Shown here: one piece after another, positions 18,125-25,084 of the stretch
How positions within the stretch are numbered: the first letter of the stretch is position 1
How the letters are laid out: every line of letters begins with the position of its first letter
Assembly: GCF_027364955.1 (NCBI RefSeq)
Contig: NZ_DAHXOI010000002.1
Coordinates: 62,001 to 126,000 of the forward strand
DNA: 64,000 nt
Source of the DNA: Ferrimicrobium sp.
GTDB taxonomy: Bacteria > Actinomycetota > Acidimicrobiia > Acidimicrobiales > Acidimicrobiaceae
Reading direction: 5' to 3'
Notes under the pieces: model-generated
Database searches by the model: none
Told to the model about the DNA's origin: nothing
What the model saw: only the letters and a program-made list of their open reading frames with translations
Position numbers and translations under genes: made by a program

Positions 18125-18453
18125 GCGCGCTTAGAGGCGAAGTCTGGCTGATCGACTTCGGAGATCCTGTAGGGAGAGAACAGGTAAGGCAACGTCCAGG
18201 AGTTGTGATCTCAGTTGACGCACTCAACGAAAGTCGGGCGGGCGTGATCATCGTTGTGCCGACTACTACGCGGCACCGAGGCCTCCCTTCACATATCGAA
18301 CTAGACCCCGCAAGTTCGGGTCTTAGCGCAATTAGCTACGCCAAATGCGAAGATATCAAATCGATCTCAGAAGAACGCCTGATCGCGCGCCTTGGCCTGA
18401 TAGGTCAAGAGCCGCTATTCGAGACCGGGGGGGGTGCTAAGGTTCTTGTTTGA
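18121..18453 (+). CDS. MazF/PemK endoribonuclease toxin, C-terminus shifted at a G8 tract
   Basis: The 110-residue product has the MazF beta-barrel motifs RGEVWLIDFGDPVGREQ, RPGVVISVDALN, IIVVPTTTRHRGLPSHIEL and AKCEDIKSISEERLIARLG. MazF toxins cut mRNA or other RNA at short sequences. After LFET the frame runs through eight Gs (18427-18434) and ends GGGAKVLV. With seven Gs the frame would read GGVLRFLFDI and stop at 18460, which looks like the usual amphipathic C-terminal helix of MazF. The present form may be altered or off, or the tract may vary between cells. The start is GTG at 18121. Confidence 0.8.
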   Translation: MSALRGEVWLIDFGDPVGREQVRQRPGVVISVDALNESRAGVIIVVPTTTRHRGLPSHIELDPASSGLSAISYAKCEDIKSISEERLIARLGLIGQEPLFETGGGAKVLV

Positions 18454-18551
18454 TATCTGACCCCAACAGTGGGTGCCGCCTCTGCGGCAAGTGTGCAGTT
18501 GTGGCGTCCGCTGCAGCGCACTTGATGGCCTGCTCTCATACATCGCTGCGT

Positions 18552-18590
18552 GGGCGCTGACAAACCCTTAACCGGCGGGTTGTAAGCCAG
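18552..18590 (-). repeat. att repeat B: degenerate 3' half of tRNA-Val
   Basis: GGGCGCT and GGTTGTAAGCCAG are preserved, but the T-arm part between them has several changes and deletions. It is the most worn of the full-length att copies, suggesting the oldest junction. Confidence 0.65.
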
Positions 18591-18733
18591 CGCGAAGCTG
18601 TCCGAGTACATGGTGATAGTGTCCGAGATTGTCTCAATTTCGCAGCTCATTGGGGTGTTTTGGCAAGGCCCCTGAGACAGACTCGGACTGGATGGGACGT
18701 TCTTGAACGCAGCTGTTGGGTGAAGCGTTGGGT
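18591..18733. repeat. element left-end module B
   Basis: After CGCGAAGCTGTCCGAGTAC comes GTCCGAGATTGTCTCA, with the inverted partner TGAGACAGACTCGGAC about 40 bp further on, and then CGCAGCTGTTGGGTGAAG and GTTGGGT. The order of motifs is the same as in the other modules. Confidence 0.65.
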
Positions 18734-18924
18734 ATCAGTATTCGCCAACGACACGGGATTGGTGCGATTCTTAGTTGGTGGCATCAGTGATTTAACCCTG
18801 CCACCATATCTCCTTCTCAGTGCGGTGGGCTCTGGAGTATCGTAAAATTGCCGCTCTTCGAGCAGTGATCGTTCATGCGCCCAGTTACTGGTAGTACAAT
18901 GGACGTACAGAGAGGAGATAGACA

Positions 18925-19206
18925 GTGTCCACAACATCGAGACGCCGTAGCAGGAGAATGGACCTTCGGACTACTCCAGAGGAGAGACATCTAATCGACC
19001 GTGCGGTCGAAGCGTGTTCTACCGATCTTACTGACTTTGTCATCTCACATGCCTGCGAGGCTGCGCAACGCGTGCTAGCCAATCGGGACAGTTTTGCCCT
19101 TGACACAGCAGCACTTGAAGAGTGGAACAGAATGAATGCTAGGCCAGCACGAGATCTCCCAGGTCTTCACCAATTCCTTCAGCGCTCGTCTCCCTTTAGC
19201 GAGTGA
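18925..19206 (+). CDS. TacA-type (DUF1778) antitoxin
   Basis: The 93-residue protein has the DUF1778 pattern: RMDLRTTPEERHLIDRAVEA, then SLTDFVI-like TDLTDFVISHACEAAQRVL and a C-terminal toxin-binding tail ending LPGLHQFLQRSSPF. TacA proteins are ribbon-helix-helix repressors that neutralise GNAT toxins. The GTG start at 18925 follows GAGAGGAG with a suitable spacer, and a TACAAT box lies near 18894-18899. The stop overlaps the toxin start by four bases. Confidence 0.85.
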   Translation: MSTTSRRRSRRMDLRTTPEERHLIDRAVEACSTDLTDFVISHACEAAQRVLANRDSFALDTAALEEWNRMNARPARDLPGLHQFLQRSSPFSE

Positions 19207-19721
19207 CCCCAAGATATAAGCCACCAGAGCTCCTCTCGCCCAGTCATGATCTAAGCCAGTTCCATTGTCGTTCATCGGAACAAACTGACTGGCTGCGCCG
19301 GCACGCCCTTCAATCTACCGCTAGCGGCACAACGCGAGTCTTTGTGGTCACACAACAGCCCGGCAACTCGGTTGTAGCCTACTATGCGTGGTGCATGGCA
19401 CAGATCCGCTTTGACGCTGCACCCATAAGAGTTCAGCAGGGTGCAGGACACTATCCCCAACCAATTGCCCTCCTAGCGCGTCTTGGAGTTGACATTAGGC
19501 ATGAGAAGCAAGGGCTTGGAGCCGCCCTTCTGCGAGACGCAGTTATGCGACTCCTCGAGCTGTCTGACAAGATCGGTTGCCGCGGGCTTCTTGTTCATGC
19601 TGAATCCGGCGAGGCCCGAGACTTTTATCTCCACCTCATCCCCGAATTCGAAGAAAGTCCAACGGATGACCTTCATCTAGTTTTGTTAATGAAGGACATT
19701 CGTCGCACTTTACAGGCCTGA
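19203..19721 (+). CDS. TacT-type GNAT acetyltransferase toxin
   Basis: This 172-residue GNAT protein contains the acetyl-CoA pyrophosphate loop in RLGVDIRHEKQGLGAALLRD and the following strand CRGLLVHAESGEARDFYLHL. TacT toxins acetylate the amino acid on charged tRNAs and block translation. The protein is close to the usual 160-175 residues of the family, and the motifs appear intact. The GTG start at 19203 is coupled to the DUF1778 antitoxin. Confidence 0.85.
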   Translation: MTPRYKPPELLSPSHDLSQFHCRSSEQTDWLRRHALQSTASGTTRVFVVTQQPGNSVVAYYAWCMAQIRFDAAPIRVQQGAGHYPQPIALLARLGVDIRHEKQGLGAALLRDAVMRLLELSDKIGCRGLLVHAESGEARDFYLHLIPEFEESPTDDLHLVLLMKDIRRTLQA

Positions 19722-19939
19722 AACATCACTCACAGAATTCCGCCTATATTAAAACTGATCTACCTCAAAGCGCCGGTGGTCCAGCGCACACCACAATTCA
19801 AATGCGCGTATTGGTTGTGGGGAGGTCGTCGCATACGTCATCGAACGTATCTAGAACGAAAGCACTTCCCTGCCCCGTATGAATTCACGCCTTAGCCTGC
19901 CCGAGATCCGACTGTTCAGCGAAAATATCGGCCTCAGAA
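19722..19939. other. spacer after the TacAT module
   Basis: No gene is recognisable between the toxin stop and the integrase remnant. Confidence 0.35.
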
Positions 19940-20233
19940 GTCATGGTAAGGCCGAACTGTCGTTGGGTCAGGATCATCCCAGCCGATCTTGCACCATGCG
20001 GCGATCGCATCGTTGATAGAGCGATGAGGAGTTCCAAGCAAGCTCCGACTCGATCAGCGGTGCAAGTTCATCCTCTTGATCAATCACAAGCCGTGCAAGC
20101 TCACGCTCAGCCTGTCGCTTTGTGTTCCGGAAACGGACGTAGCGATGTTTTACTCTGCCGAGGCTGTCTCATCCGATGAAAACTCGGAGCTCACAGGTGT
20201 TTGACTGACCACGAGGCGCATGTCTCCTGCCAT
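19940..20233 (-). pseudogene. decayed tyrosine-integrase N-terminus (remnant 1)
   Basis: Read from the ATG at 20233 on the minus strand, the pieces MAGDMRLV, CELRVFIG, LAPLIESELAWNSS and INDAIAAWCKIGWDD can be joined only across frameshifts and an in-frame stop. They correspond to the arm-binding and SAM-like N-terminal domains of an actinophage or ICE-type tyrosine integrase (full length usually 370-420 residues). The catalytic domain is absent. It is homologous to the remnant at 25085-25429 and occupies the same place beside an att copy. Confidence 0.8.
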
Positions 20234-20317
20234 AAACCCCTTGGACTCCATACCCCTTGTTGGGTTTTTCGGCGGGTATTAGCGTTGTCAGTTTTACGAG
20301 ACATGCTCTGAACTGGT

Positions 20318-20362
20318 GGGCGCTAAGGGACTCGAACCCCTGACCTGCTAGTTGTAACCCAG
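20318..20362 (-). repeat. att repeat C: displaced 3' half of tRNA-Val
   Basis: The 45 bp match the intact tRNA-Val with two changes in the anticodon stem. The flanking CATGCTCTGAACTGGT on the left matches the sequence just past the 3' end of the intact tRNA (CATGCTCTGACCTGGT), including the encoded CCA. Confidence 0.83.
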
Positions 20363-20505
20363 CACGAAACTGTCCGAGTACGTAGTGGTAGCGTCCGAGT
20401 ACGTCTCATTTTTCCAGCTCGTCGAGGTGCTTTGGCGAGGGCAATGAGACAGCCTCGGACGGGGCGCGACGTTCTCGGACGCAACTGTTGGGTGAAAAGT
20501 TGGGT
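20363..20505. repeat. element left-end module C (best preserved)
   Basis: Two direct GTCCGAGTACGT motifs occur at about 20372 and 20393. The second begins a 16-bp arm (20393-20408) whose inverted partner is TGAGACAGCCTCGGAC (20445-20460), 13 of 16 positions pairing. TTCTCGGACGCAACTGTTGGGT and GTTGGGT close the module. Confidence 0.68.
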
Positions 20506-20724
20506 GAACGGCGGGCGGGAGATCGAGTCCCCGCAGTTGAAGACTACCGAAACGTGGACAAGGAGTCGAGCACCCTAGCACAACGCACACTAGCCGCTCA
20601 CGCGCCGATGGACCTCTTGGGAACCGAAGTCACAGAACACACCCATTGCCAGGACATGGTAAAGCTGTACTGTCGCGGCAAAGCATCAGTTAGAATGGGG
20701 TTAAGTAGAAAGGTCGCAGTCAGC

Positions 20725-20946
20725 GTGGCGTCGGATCGTATCACAATTGACCCTTCGCAAGGTAATGGTCGTCCATGCATTCGTGGCATGCGGATTCGAG
20801 TGCAAGATATCCTCGAACTGCTCGTATCTGGAGCCTCCAACGAGGAGATTCTAGAGGAATACCCCTATCTTGAACTAGACGACATTAAGGCCGCTCTCCA
20901 TTATGCCGCAGTACAGCTAGATCATCCGGTCCTCTTCGTTGCATAA
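20725..20946 (+). CDS. DUF433 antitoxin (VapB-like)
   Basis: The 73-residue form starting at GTG 20725 reads through DRITIDPSQGNGRPCIRGMR, RIRVQDILELLVSGASNEEI and LEEYPYLELDDIKAALHYAA, a clear DUF433 domain, a winged-helix DNA-binding fold that pairs with PIN-like toxins. AAAGG lies 11 bases ahead, and a TAGAAT box at 20691-20696 could be the -10 element. An ATG at 20695 overlaps that box and is less likely. The stop (TAA) overlaps the toxin ATG by one base. Confidence 0.83.
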   Translation: MASDRITIDPSQGNGRPCIRGMRIRVQDILELLVSGASNEEILEEYPYLELDDIKAALHYAAVQLDHPVLFVA

Positions 20947-21320
20947 TGCAATTTGTCGTAGATGCGCAGCTTCTACCCATCCTGGCTCATTGGATCAGCT
21001 CTCAGGGTTACGACGCACGACACTTGATCGATCTTCACATGCTTGGAGCCAAGGATCAAGAGATTTGGGCACTCGGGCACCACGAAGGCTCAATCATTGT
21101 CAGCAAAGATCGAGACTTCGCAGCGTTAAGCCTTTCCGACAACCGTGGCTCATCTGTCGTATGGCTACGTTTGGCCAATTGTCGCACCCCAGAACTGATA
21201 AGGATCCTCACACCACTATGGCCATTAGCCATAGCTCGACTGGCAGATGGCGAAAAACTCGTGGAGCAAGGGGGAAATCACAACTCATCAAATCAATGCC
21301 CAATCGTCGAAGCACGGTAG
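20946..21320 (+). CDS. DUF5615 PIN-like toxin
   Basis: The protein starts MQFVVDAQLLPILAHWISSQ, then DARHLIDLHMLGAKDQEIWAL and IIVSKDRDFAALSL, matching the DUF5615 PIN-like family, whose acidic residues (Asp6, the Asp/Glu of KDQEIW and the KDRDF motif) form a nuclease-like site. These proteins are regular partners of DUF433 antitoxins. The 124-residue length is slightly over the norm; the tail after EKLVEQGG may be extra. Nuclease activity is inferred from the fold only. Confidence 0.8.
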   Translation: MQFVVDAQLLPILAHWISSQGYDARHLIDLHMLGAKDQEIWALGHHEGSIIVSKDRDFAALSLSDNRGSSVVWLRLANCRTPELIRILTPLWPLAIARLADGEKLVEQGGNHNSSNQCPIVEAR

Positions 21321-21486
21321 ACCTTCAGCCGGGTAGTGACATATGAGATCACGCCCGGTGTCTGTGCGACTCCGGCTTTCCAATACGGTTGAGAACAGCT
21401 AGGTCTTAACGAACTCGCTGTCATGGGGCACTAGGAACGGAGCAACTACGAGAGCTAACATCGTCGATTTTCAGTGGATTGGCACC
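21321..21486. other. spacer after the DUF433-DUF5615 module
   Basis: No gene was recognised before the short integrase remnant. Confidence 0.3.
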
Positions 21487-21552
21487 TCGGTAGGCTAGAA
21501 CCTCGCAGCTCCCAGGTGTCTGCTGGGCCACAAGGCGCATGGTTCCTGCCAT
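21487..21552 (-). pseudogene. short integrase N-terminal fragment (remnant 2)
   Basis: From the ATG at 21552, MAGTMRLVA matches the start of the other remnants (MAGSMRLVA). A one-base loss then shifts the frame in the CTGGGAGCT part and similarity fades. The upstream AAGGA and TTTGTTGGGTG motifs are also conserved. Only about 20 codons survive. Confidence 0.65.
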
Positions 21553-21636
21553 CGAATCCTTCAACTTCAAAACATTTGTTGGGTGTTTCAGTGGGTAGGA
21601 GCCTTGTTAGCTTCGGGAAATATGCTCTGACCAGGT

Positions 21637-21681
21637 GGGCGCTAAGGGACTCGAACCCCTGACCTGCTGGTTGTAAGCCAG
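21637..21681 (-). repeat. att repeat D: displaced 3' half of tRNA-Val
   Basis: All 45 bp are identical to the tRNA-Val segment 25514-25558. The left flank ATGCTCTGACCAGGT keeps the element right-end sequence. Confidence 0.85.
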
Positions 21682-21814
21682 TACGAAGTTGTCCAAGTGC
21701 GTGGTTCTAGTGTCCGAGGCTGTCGCATTTTTGCAGTTCGTTAGGGTGTTTTTGCAAGCGCCGCGAGACGGGGTGGGGCGTTCTCGGACGCAACTGTTGG
21801 GTCAAAAGTTGAGT
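21682..21814. repeat. element left-end module D
   Basis: It is identical to module A. It includes GTCCGAGGCTGTCGC, TTCTCGGACGCAACTGTTGGGT and GTTGAGT. Confidence 0.65.
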
Positions 21815-21988
21815 ATCCCAGTGCGCAACCAGCGCGACATTGACGCGGCCCATGATTGGCGGAAGCATCGAAAGACAAAAAGTGGCGTAGCCAACTCGCT
21901 TACGAAGCGGACCGGGCGCTAACGCCTGTCCAAGGCAAGCTAGACAGACGAAGCTATTTTGTAGCACTCATTGTGCCACACTCAAAGC

Positions 21989-22267
21989 ATGACCAGGATA
22001 GGGATACGAGAGCTCCGCCAGCACGCCAGCCGCTACCTCGAGCAAGTGAAGGCGGGCGAAACGATCGAAGTTACTGAACGTGGAAGACTGATTGCCCTGT
22101 TGGTGGCGCCGACTCCAGCTGTCACCTCGCGAGATCGACTCATCGCCTCGGGTCGGTTGACTCCAGCGAAGGGTCCGCTGCAGTTGCCCAGCCAACGACA
22201 CGTCACCCGCACTGCAAACTCCGCATCTCAGCAACTGGATGAGTTGCGCGATGATCGGTTTGTATGA
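21989..22267 (+). CDS. Phd/YefM-family antitoxin (copy 2)
   Basis: The sequence is identical to the antitoxin at 16885-17163 over all 92 residues, including upstream CACACT and the ATGA overlap with vapC. Two identical antitoxins would cross-protect against both VapC copies and may recombine. Confidence 0.85.
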   Translation: MTRIGIRELRQHASRYLEQVKAGETIEVTERGRLIALLVAPTPAVTSRDRLIASGRLTPAKGPLQLPSQRHVTRTANSASQQLDELRDDRFV

Positions 22268-22656
22268 TCTACATCGACTCTTCGGCACTCGCGAAGTTGC
22301 TGTTCGAAGAGCCTGAGAGCTCCGCTCTGTCGCACTGGCTAGCCGAAGAATACGAGACCCCTAAGGTCAGCAGTGATTTTGCAAGCGTAGAACTGCTCCG
22401 CACGTGCTATCGAATCGGAGAATCACTGGTCCATGACGCTAGGCAACTCCTAGAAGGAATTGACCTCGTGCCCATTAGTCACGCAATCGTCGAGGTGGCC
22501 ACAATTTTGATCCCACGCAAGCTAGGCAGTCTGGATGCCATCCACCTCGCAAGCGCGTTATCGCTGAAAGAAGACCTCACGGATTTTGTCGCCTACGATG
22601 CTGACCTCTGCCTGGCCGCCGCAGATGCTGAGTTACCAGTGGTATCGCCAAGGTAG
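22264..22656 (+). CDS. vapC: VapC-family PIN-domain toxin (copy 2)
   Basis: The 130-residue toxin has Asp5, Glu43, Asp91 and Asp112 in place. It differs from copy 1 only at Asp114 and Leu117, within YDADLCLAAADAELP. This form is nearer to the family consensus, so it is probably the less changed copy. It is coupled to the antitoxin by a four-base overlap. Confidence 0.87.
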   Translation: MIYIDSSALAKLLFEEPESSALSHWLAEEYETPKVSSDFASVELLRTCYRIGESLVHDARQLLEGIDLVPISHAIVEVATILIPRKLGSLDAIHLASALSLKEDLTDFVAYDADLCLAAADAELPVVSPR

Positions 22657-22665
22657 GTTGCAGAC

Positions 22666-22979
22666 CTACTCAACCTACAATGCGTCGAGTAAACACACTC
22701 GAACTTCACTTTGCCACGCGTGGTCGAAAGCCTTGGCTCCCGCACCGTCCGGATCACGAGTTTATCCTACGTGAGCGCCAACGGACCCCTGACGATGCTT
22801 TGCTAGTGCAAAGGAGCACAAGAGCTCGGTGATCTCCTCGTCCACGCTGCCATCTTTGCATCGTCGGGCCGTTCTCTGGGTTGGCCGCGGCTAACCCGTG
22901 AACTTACAGGCACATGACTCTGAGACTCCCAACCGCCGGCGTAACAGCTCGACCGCGCTGTGGGCCCGCGGCTTAAGGG
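22666..22979. other. spacer with no recognised gene
   Basis: About 310 bp of GC-rich DNA between the duplicated unit and the IS3 remnant. No family or structured element was recognised. Confidence 0.3.
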
Positions 22980-23150
22980 CTAGCGTTTTCCTAAAGCCTT
23001 CGCCTTGCCCGCGGCCCTGTCAACGCTGAGCTCAGCCACCACGATCTTGAACTTGCGCCTCTCTGCCTTGAGCTCTTTGAGGCGCTTGACGTCAGGACCT
23101 TTCATACCGCCGTAGCTGTTCTTCCACCTATGCCAGGTGGTCTCGATCAC
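22980..23150 (-). pseudogene. IS3-family transposase OrfA fragment
   Basis: The minus-strand frame reads ETTWHRWKNSYGGMKGPDVK and RLKELKAERRKFKIVVAELS, then VDRAAGKA. This is the end of the helix-turn-helix and the leucine-zipper region of IS3-type OrfA (consensus WRxxYGGM...RLKELExEN). The N-terminal third and all of OrfB are missing. The open frame upstream to 23237 is unrelated sequence. Confidence 0.75.
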
Positions 23151-23244
23151 CCGTGCGTCTGGGCCAAGTGTACCCTTTACGACCGTTACACCCCCTTTTG
23201 GCAACGTATCGCCCGTTGACCGATCGGCCCGTAGCACGGAGTGC

Positions 23245-23250
23245 TATAGT
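23245..23250 (+). promoter_or_regulatory. -10 box of the third Phd-VapC operon (leaderless)
   Basis: TATAGT is followed by six bases (GACAAT) and the ATG at 23257, without a Shine-Dalgarno sequence. Confidence 0.62.
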
Positions 23251-23256
23251 GACAAT

Positions 23257-23511
23257 ATGGCAAGAGACGTCACGCAACGGGAGCTTCGAAACGAGAGCGG
23301 TCAGATCATGAGGGCGTTAGACCAGGGTGAGAGTTTCGTTGTTACCCGAAACGGCGTCCCCGTAGGCGAACTAACTCCGCTGCGACGCCATCGATTCGTG
23401 AGTGCCGACACCGCCATCGCGATGTTCCGCAATGCTCCAAGCATTGACCTAGACCGACTTCGCGCGGACCTTGATCGCGTGGCATCCCAGGACACCGAAC
23501 CTCGTGCCTGA
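23257..23511 (+). CDS. Phd/YefM-family antitoxin (third module)
   Basis: The 84-residue protein reads MARDVTQRELRNESGQIMRA, then GESFVVTRNGVPVGELTPL, a typical Phd/YefM domain, and ends with a helical tail DRLRADLDRVAS. It belongs to a different lineage from the duplicated Phd genes. The start is set by a TATAGT box six bases upstream. Its last eight bases overlap the toxin start. Confidence 0.85.
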   Translation: MARDVTQRELRNESGQIMRALDQGESFVVTRNGVPVGELTPLRRHRFVSADTAIAMFRNAPSIDLDRLRADLDRVASQDTEPRA

Positions 23512-23917
23512 ATCTCGACGTGTCAAACGAGGAATCCTCGACACCTCCGTGGTGATCGACCTGGAACGACTTGAGGCAGAACAGCTCCCGATTGAGGTCG
23601 CGGTCAGCGCAGTTACCATGGCGGAACTCGCAGCTGGCCCTCACGCGACCCAAGACGTGAGAGAGCGCGCACGCCGACAGGACCGATTGCAGCGGGCAGA
23701 AGCGACCTTCGATTCACTCCCGTTCGACGCAGAGGTAGCTCGCGCTTATGGCCGGGTCTACGCCGCAGAGATGGCGAGTGGACGCAAAGCACGCGGGACT
23801 CGAGCCCTGGATCTCATGATTGCCGCGACCGCCTGTGCCGCAAAGCTGCCGCTCTATACACGCAACCCGGAGGACTTCCGAAGTCTGCACGGTTTGGTCG
23901 AAATCATCACGATTTGA
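23504..23917 (+). CDS. vapC: VapC-family PIN-domain toxin (third module)
   Basis: Starting at GTG 23504, the 137-residue protein carries GILDTSVVIDLERL (Asp13), VTMAELAAG (Glu41), RALDLMIAATA and YTRNPEDFRSL, the standard VapC PIN layout with all acidic positions except that the last site is the usual N-P-E-D-F form. A longer frame begins at 23471 but would overlap the antitoxin more and lacks family similarity. The expected role is an RNA-cleaving toxin. Confidence 0.87.
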   Translation: MPESRRVKRGILDTSVVIDLERLEAEQLPIEVAVSAVTMAELAAGPHATQDVRERARRQDRLQRAEATFDSLPFDAEVARAYGRVYAAEMASGRKARGTRALDLMIAATACAAKLPLYTRNPEDFRSLHGLVEIITI

Positions 23918-24120
23918 GCCACCGCCCGAGGGGCAACGCCAGTGGACTAATTCTAGCAGCTCACCCCACCCCACACCGACCGTCTGTCATTACGCAACTC
24001 GCAGATGGGGAAAACTCGTAGGGTTCGGAAAATAATCAGCAAATTTAATGCTTGAGCGATGAACCGCTATCTGCCTAGAGCTCTGCCGAACAACCCGCCC
24101 CCAAAATGAGGAGAAAATGA

Positions 24121-24163
24121 GAGGGGCCTTCCACTGGGGATCCTTGGCAGTGGAAGGCCCCTC
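24121..24163. terminator. perfect 16-bp inverted repeat beside att repeat E
   Basis: GAGGGGCCTTCCACTG (24121-24136) pairs perfectly with CAGTGGAAGGCCCCTC (24148-24163) over an 11-base loop. It replaces the acceptor part of the tRNA-Val fragment. It could act as a bidirectional terminator between the converging vapC and DUF5615 operons, although no T-tract follows, or it could be the footprint of a small insertion. Confidence 0.5.
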
Positions 24164-24192
24164 GTACCCCTGAACTGCTGGTTGTAAGCCAG
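24161..24192 (-). repeat. att repeat E: truncated 3' half of tRNA-Val
   Basis: CTCGTACCCCTGAACTGCTGG and TTGTAAGCCAG retain the T-arm to anticodon-stem part of tRNA-Val, while the acceptor end has been replaced by the hairpin. Confidence 0.75.
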
Positions 24193-24314
24193 CGCGAAAT
24201 TGTCCGAGTACGTAGTGATAGTGATCGAGTACGTCTCATTTTTGCAGCTCATTCATGTCCTTTACAAAAATGGTAAGACGTTCCCGAACGCAACTGTTGG
24301 GTGAAAAGTTGGGT
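24193..24314. repeat. element left-end module E
   Basis: CGCGAAATTGTCCGAGTACG, then a changed second motif GATCGAGTACGTCTCA, and GAACGCAACTGTTGGGTGAA plus GTTGGGT. The inverted arm is largely lost (GGTAAGACGTTCC), so this copy is partly decayed. Confidence 0.62.
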
Positions 24315-24399
24315 GCGACGCATCGAGACTGCTGCGGTACGGGTGGCCATGACCTCGTATACCACAATCTGTAGTCAGCCAATCAGACCAGTCCCATCA

Positions 24400-24741
24400 T
24401 CAACTTGACTCCCGCAGTTCCACAACTGCTACATCTGGCTGTCCCAAATATGTCGCCAACTCTTTATGCTTCTTAATGATTGGAGAGGCCATATCCCGCC
24501 AGCGGCAATTAGATATCTGTAAGACAATCACCTTGGGTGGTGGACCGTGCAATGCGGCAAGTTCGCTAAAGTCACTATCTCTAGTTACTATGACAAAATT
24601 ACTTTCACCAGCGAACGACCAAATCTCACTGTCCTTTGCACCTTCGAGTCCGACGAGGCTAACGTGAGAACTTTCCGGAAAATAGGGCTCCAGGATCCCG
24701 AGCATCCGACGCGATAGATTTTCATCTAGAAGAAGCTTCAA
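24400..24741 (-). CDS. DUF5615 PIN-like toxin (second module)
   Basis: The 113-residue protein reads MKLLLDENLSRRMLGILEPY, then LEGAKDSEIWSFA and FVIVTRDSDFSELAAL, the DUF5615 PIN-like pattern with Asp6/Glu7, the KDSEIW acids and TRDSDF. It starts with TTG at 24741, overlapping the antitoxin stop (TTGA). It is diverged from the toxin at 20946 and is not a recent copy. Its antitoxin gene appears damaged, so this toxin may be weak, silent or protected by another antitoxin. Confidence 0.8.
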   Translation of the reverse strand: MKLLLDENLSRRMLGILEPYFPESSHVSLVGLEGAKDSEIWSFAGESNFVIVTRDSDFSELAALHGPPPKVIVLQISNCRWRDMASPIIKKHKELATYLGQPDVAVVELRESS

Positions 24742-24975
24742 GCAGTGACACTCACGCTGCGATGTTCCCGTTCAGCAGCATATGCCAGGCACGCAAGAAT
24801 GTCTTCTTGCTCCAGTTCCGGATAGTCTTCGAGGATCTCCCCCTGTGCCATACCTGAAGCCAACATGGCCAGAACATCATAGACTGTAATACGTAGTCCG
24901 CGGACGCAGGGTTTTCCGCTCCGCTTCCCGGGTTCTATAGTGATGCGTCCGCCGGTATCGATTTCGATTCCTCAT
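24738..24975 (-). pseudogene. DUF433 antitoxin gene without an in-frame start
   Basis: On the minus strand the frame reads IEIDTGGRITIEPGKRSGKP, CVRGLRITVYDVLAMLASGM and ILEDYPELEQEDILACLAYA, an intact DUF433 domain. Upstream, however, an in-frame TGA comes before any ATG, GTG or TTG. The ATGs at 24975 and 24993 are one base out of frame. Removing a single A (GGAATC to GGATC) would restore MRIEIDTGG. Either the gene is frameshifted, or it starts at a rare ATC codon (24968). Confidence 0.72.
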
Positions 24976-24993
24976 TTCACTGGCTAGGGACAT

Positions 24994-25084
24994 TCCCTAC
25001 GTACTACTGTACCTACTTCACTTCCACCGTGCGACACTTACCCCAACAGGAGCTGTCCTCAAAACTAGCATTACCTTTTCTGAA
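24994..25084. other. short spacer between the DUF433 gene and integrase remnant 3
   Basis: No gene. On the minus strand TACAGT lies 12 bases ahead of the out-of-frame ATG at 24993 and may be the old antitoxin promoter. Confidence 0.3.

Larger units (their letters stand above)
21637..22665 (+). repeat. 1.03-kb duplicated unit, copy 2 (att + Phd-VapC)
   Basis: This is the partner of 16533-17561. The left border coincides with the tRNA-Val acceptor sequence, and the right border falls at GGTTGCAGAC after the vapC stop. Confidence 0.85.

Noticed and set aside
16533-24192. Five tRNA-Val-like sequences as tRNA genes
   Set aside because: They contain only the 3' half. The D-arm and 5' acceptor strand are missing, so none can fold as a tRNA.
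24067-24252. Small minus-strand proteins across the att sites (also 18405-18650, 20348-20590, 16353-16592)
   Set aside because: Their similarity comes from translating the tRNA fragment and the repeated left-end module. They are not genes.
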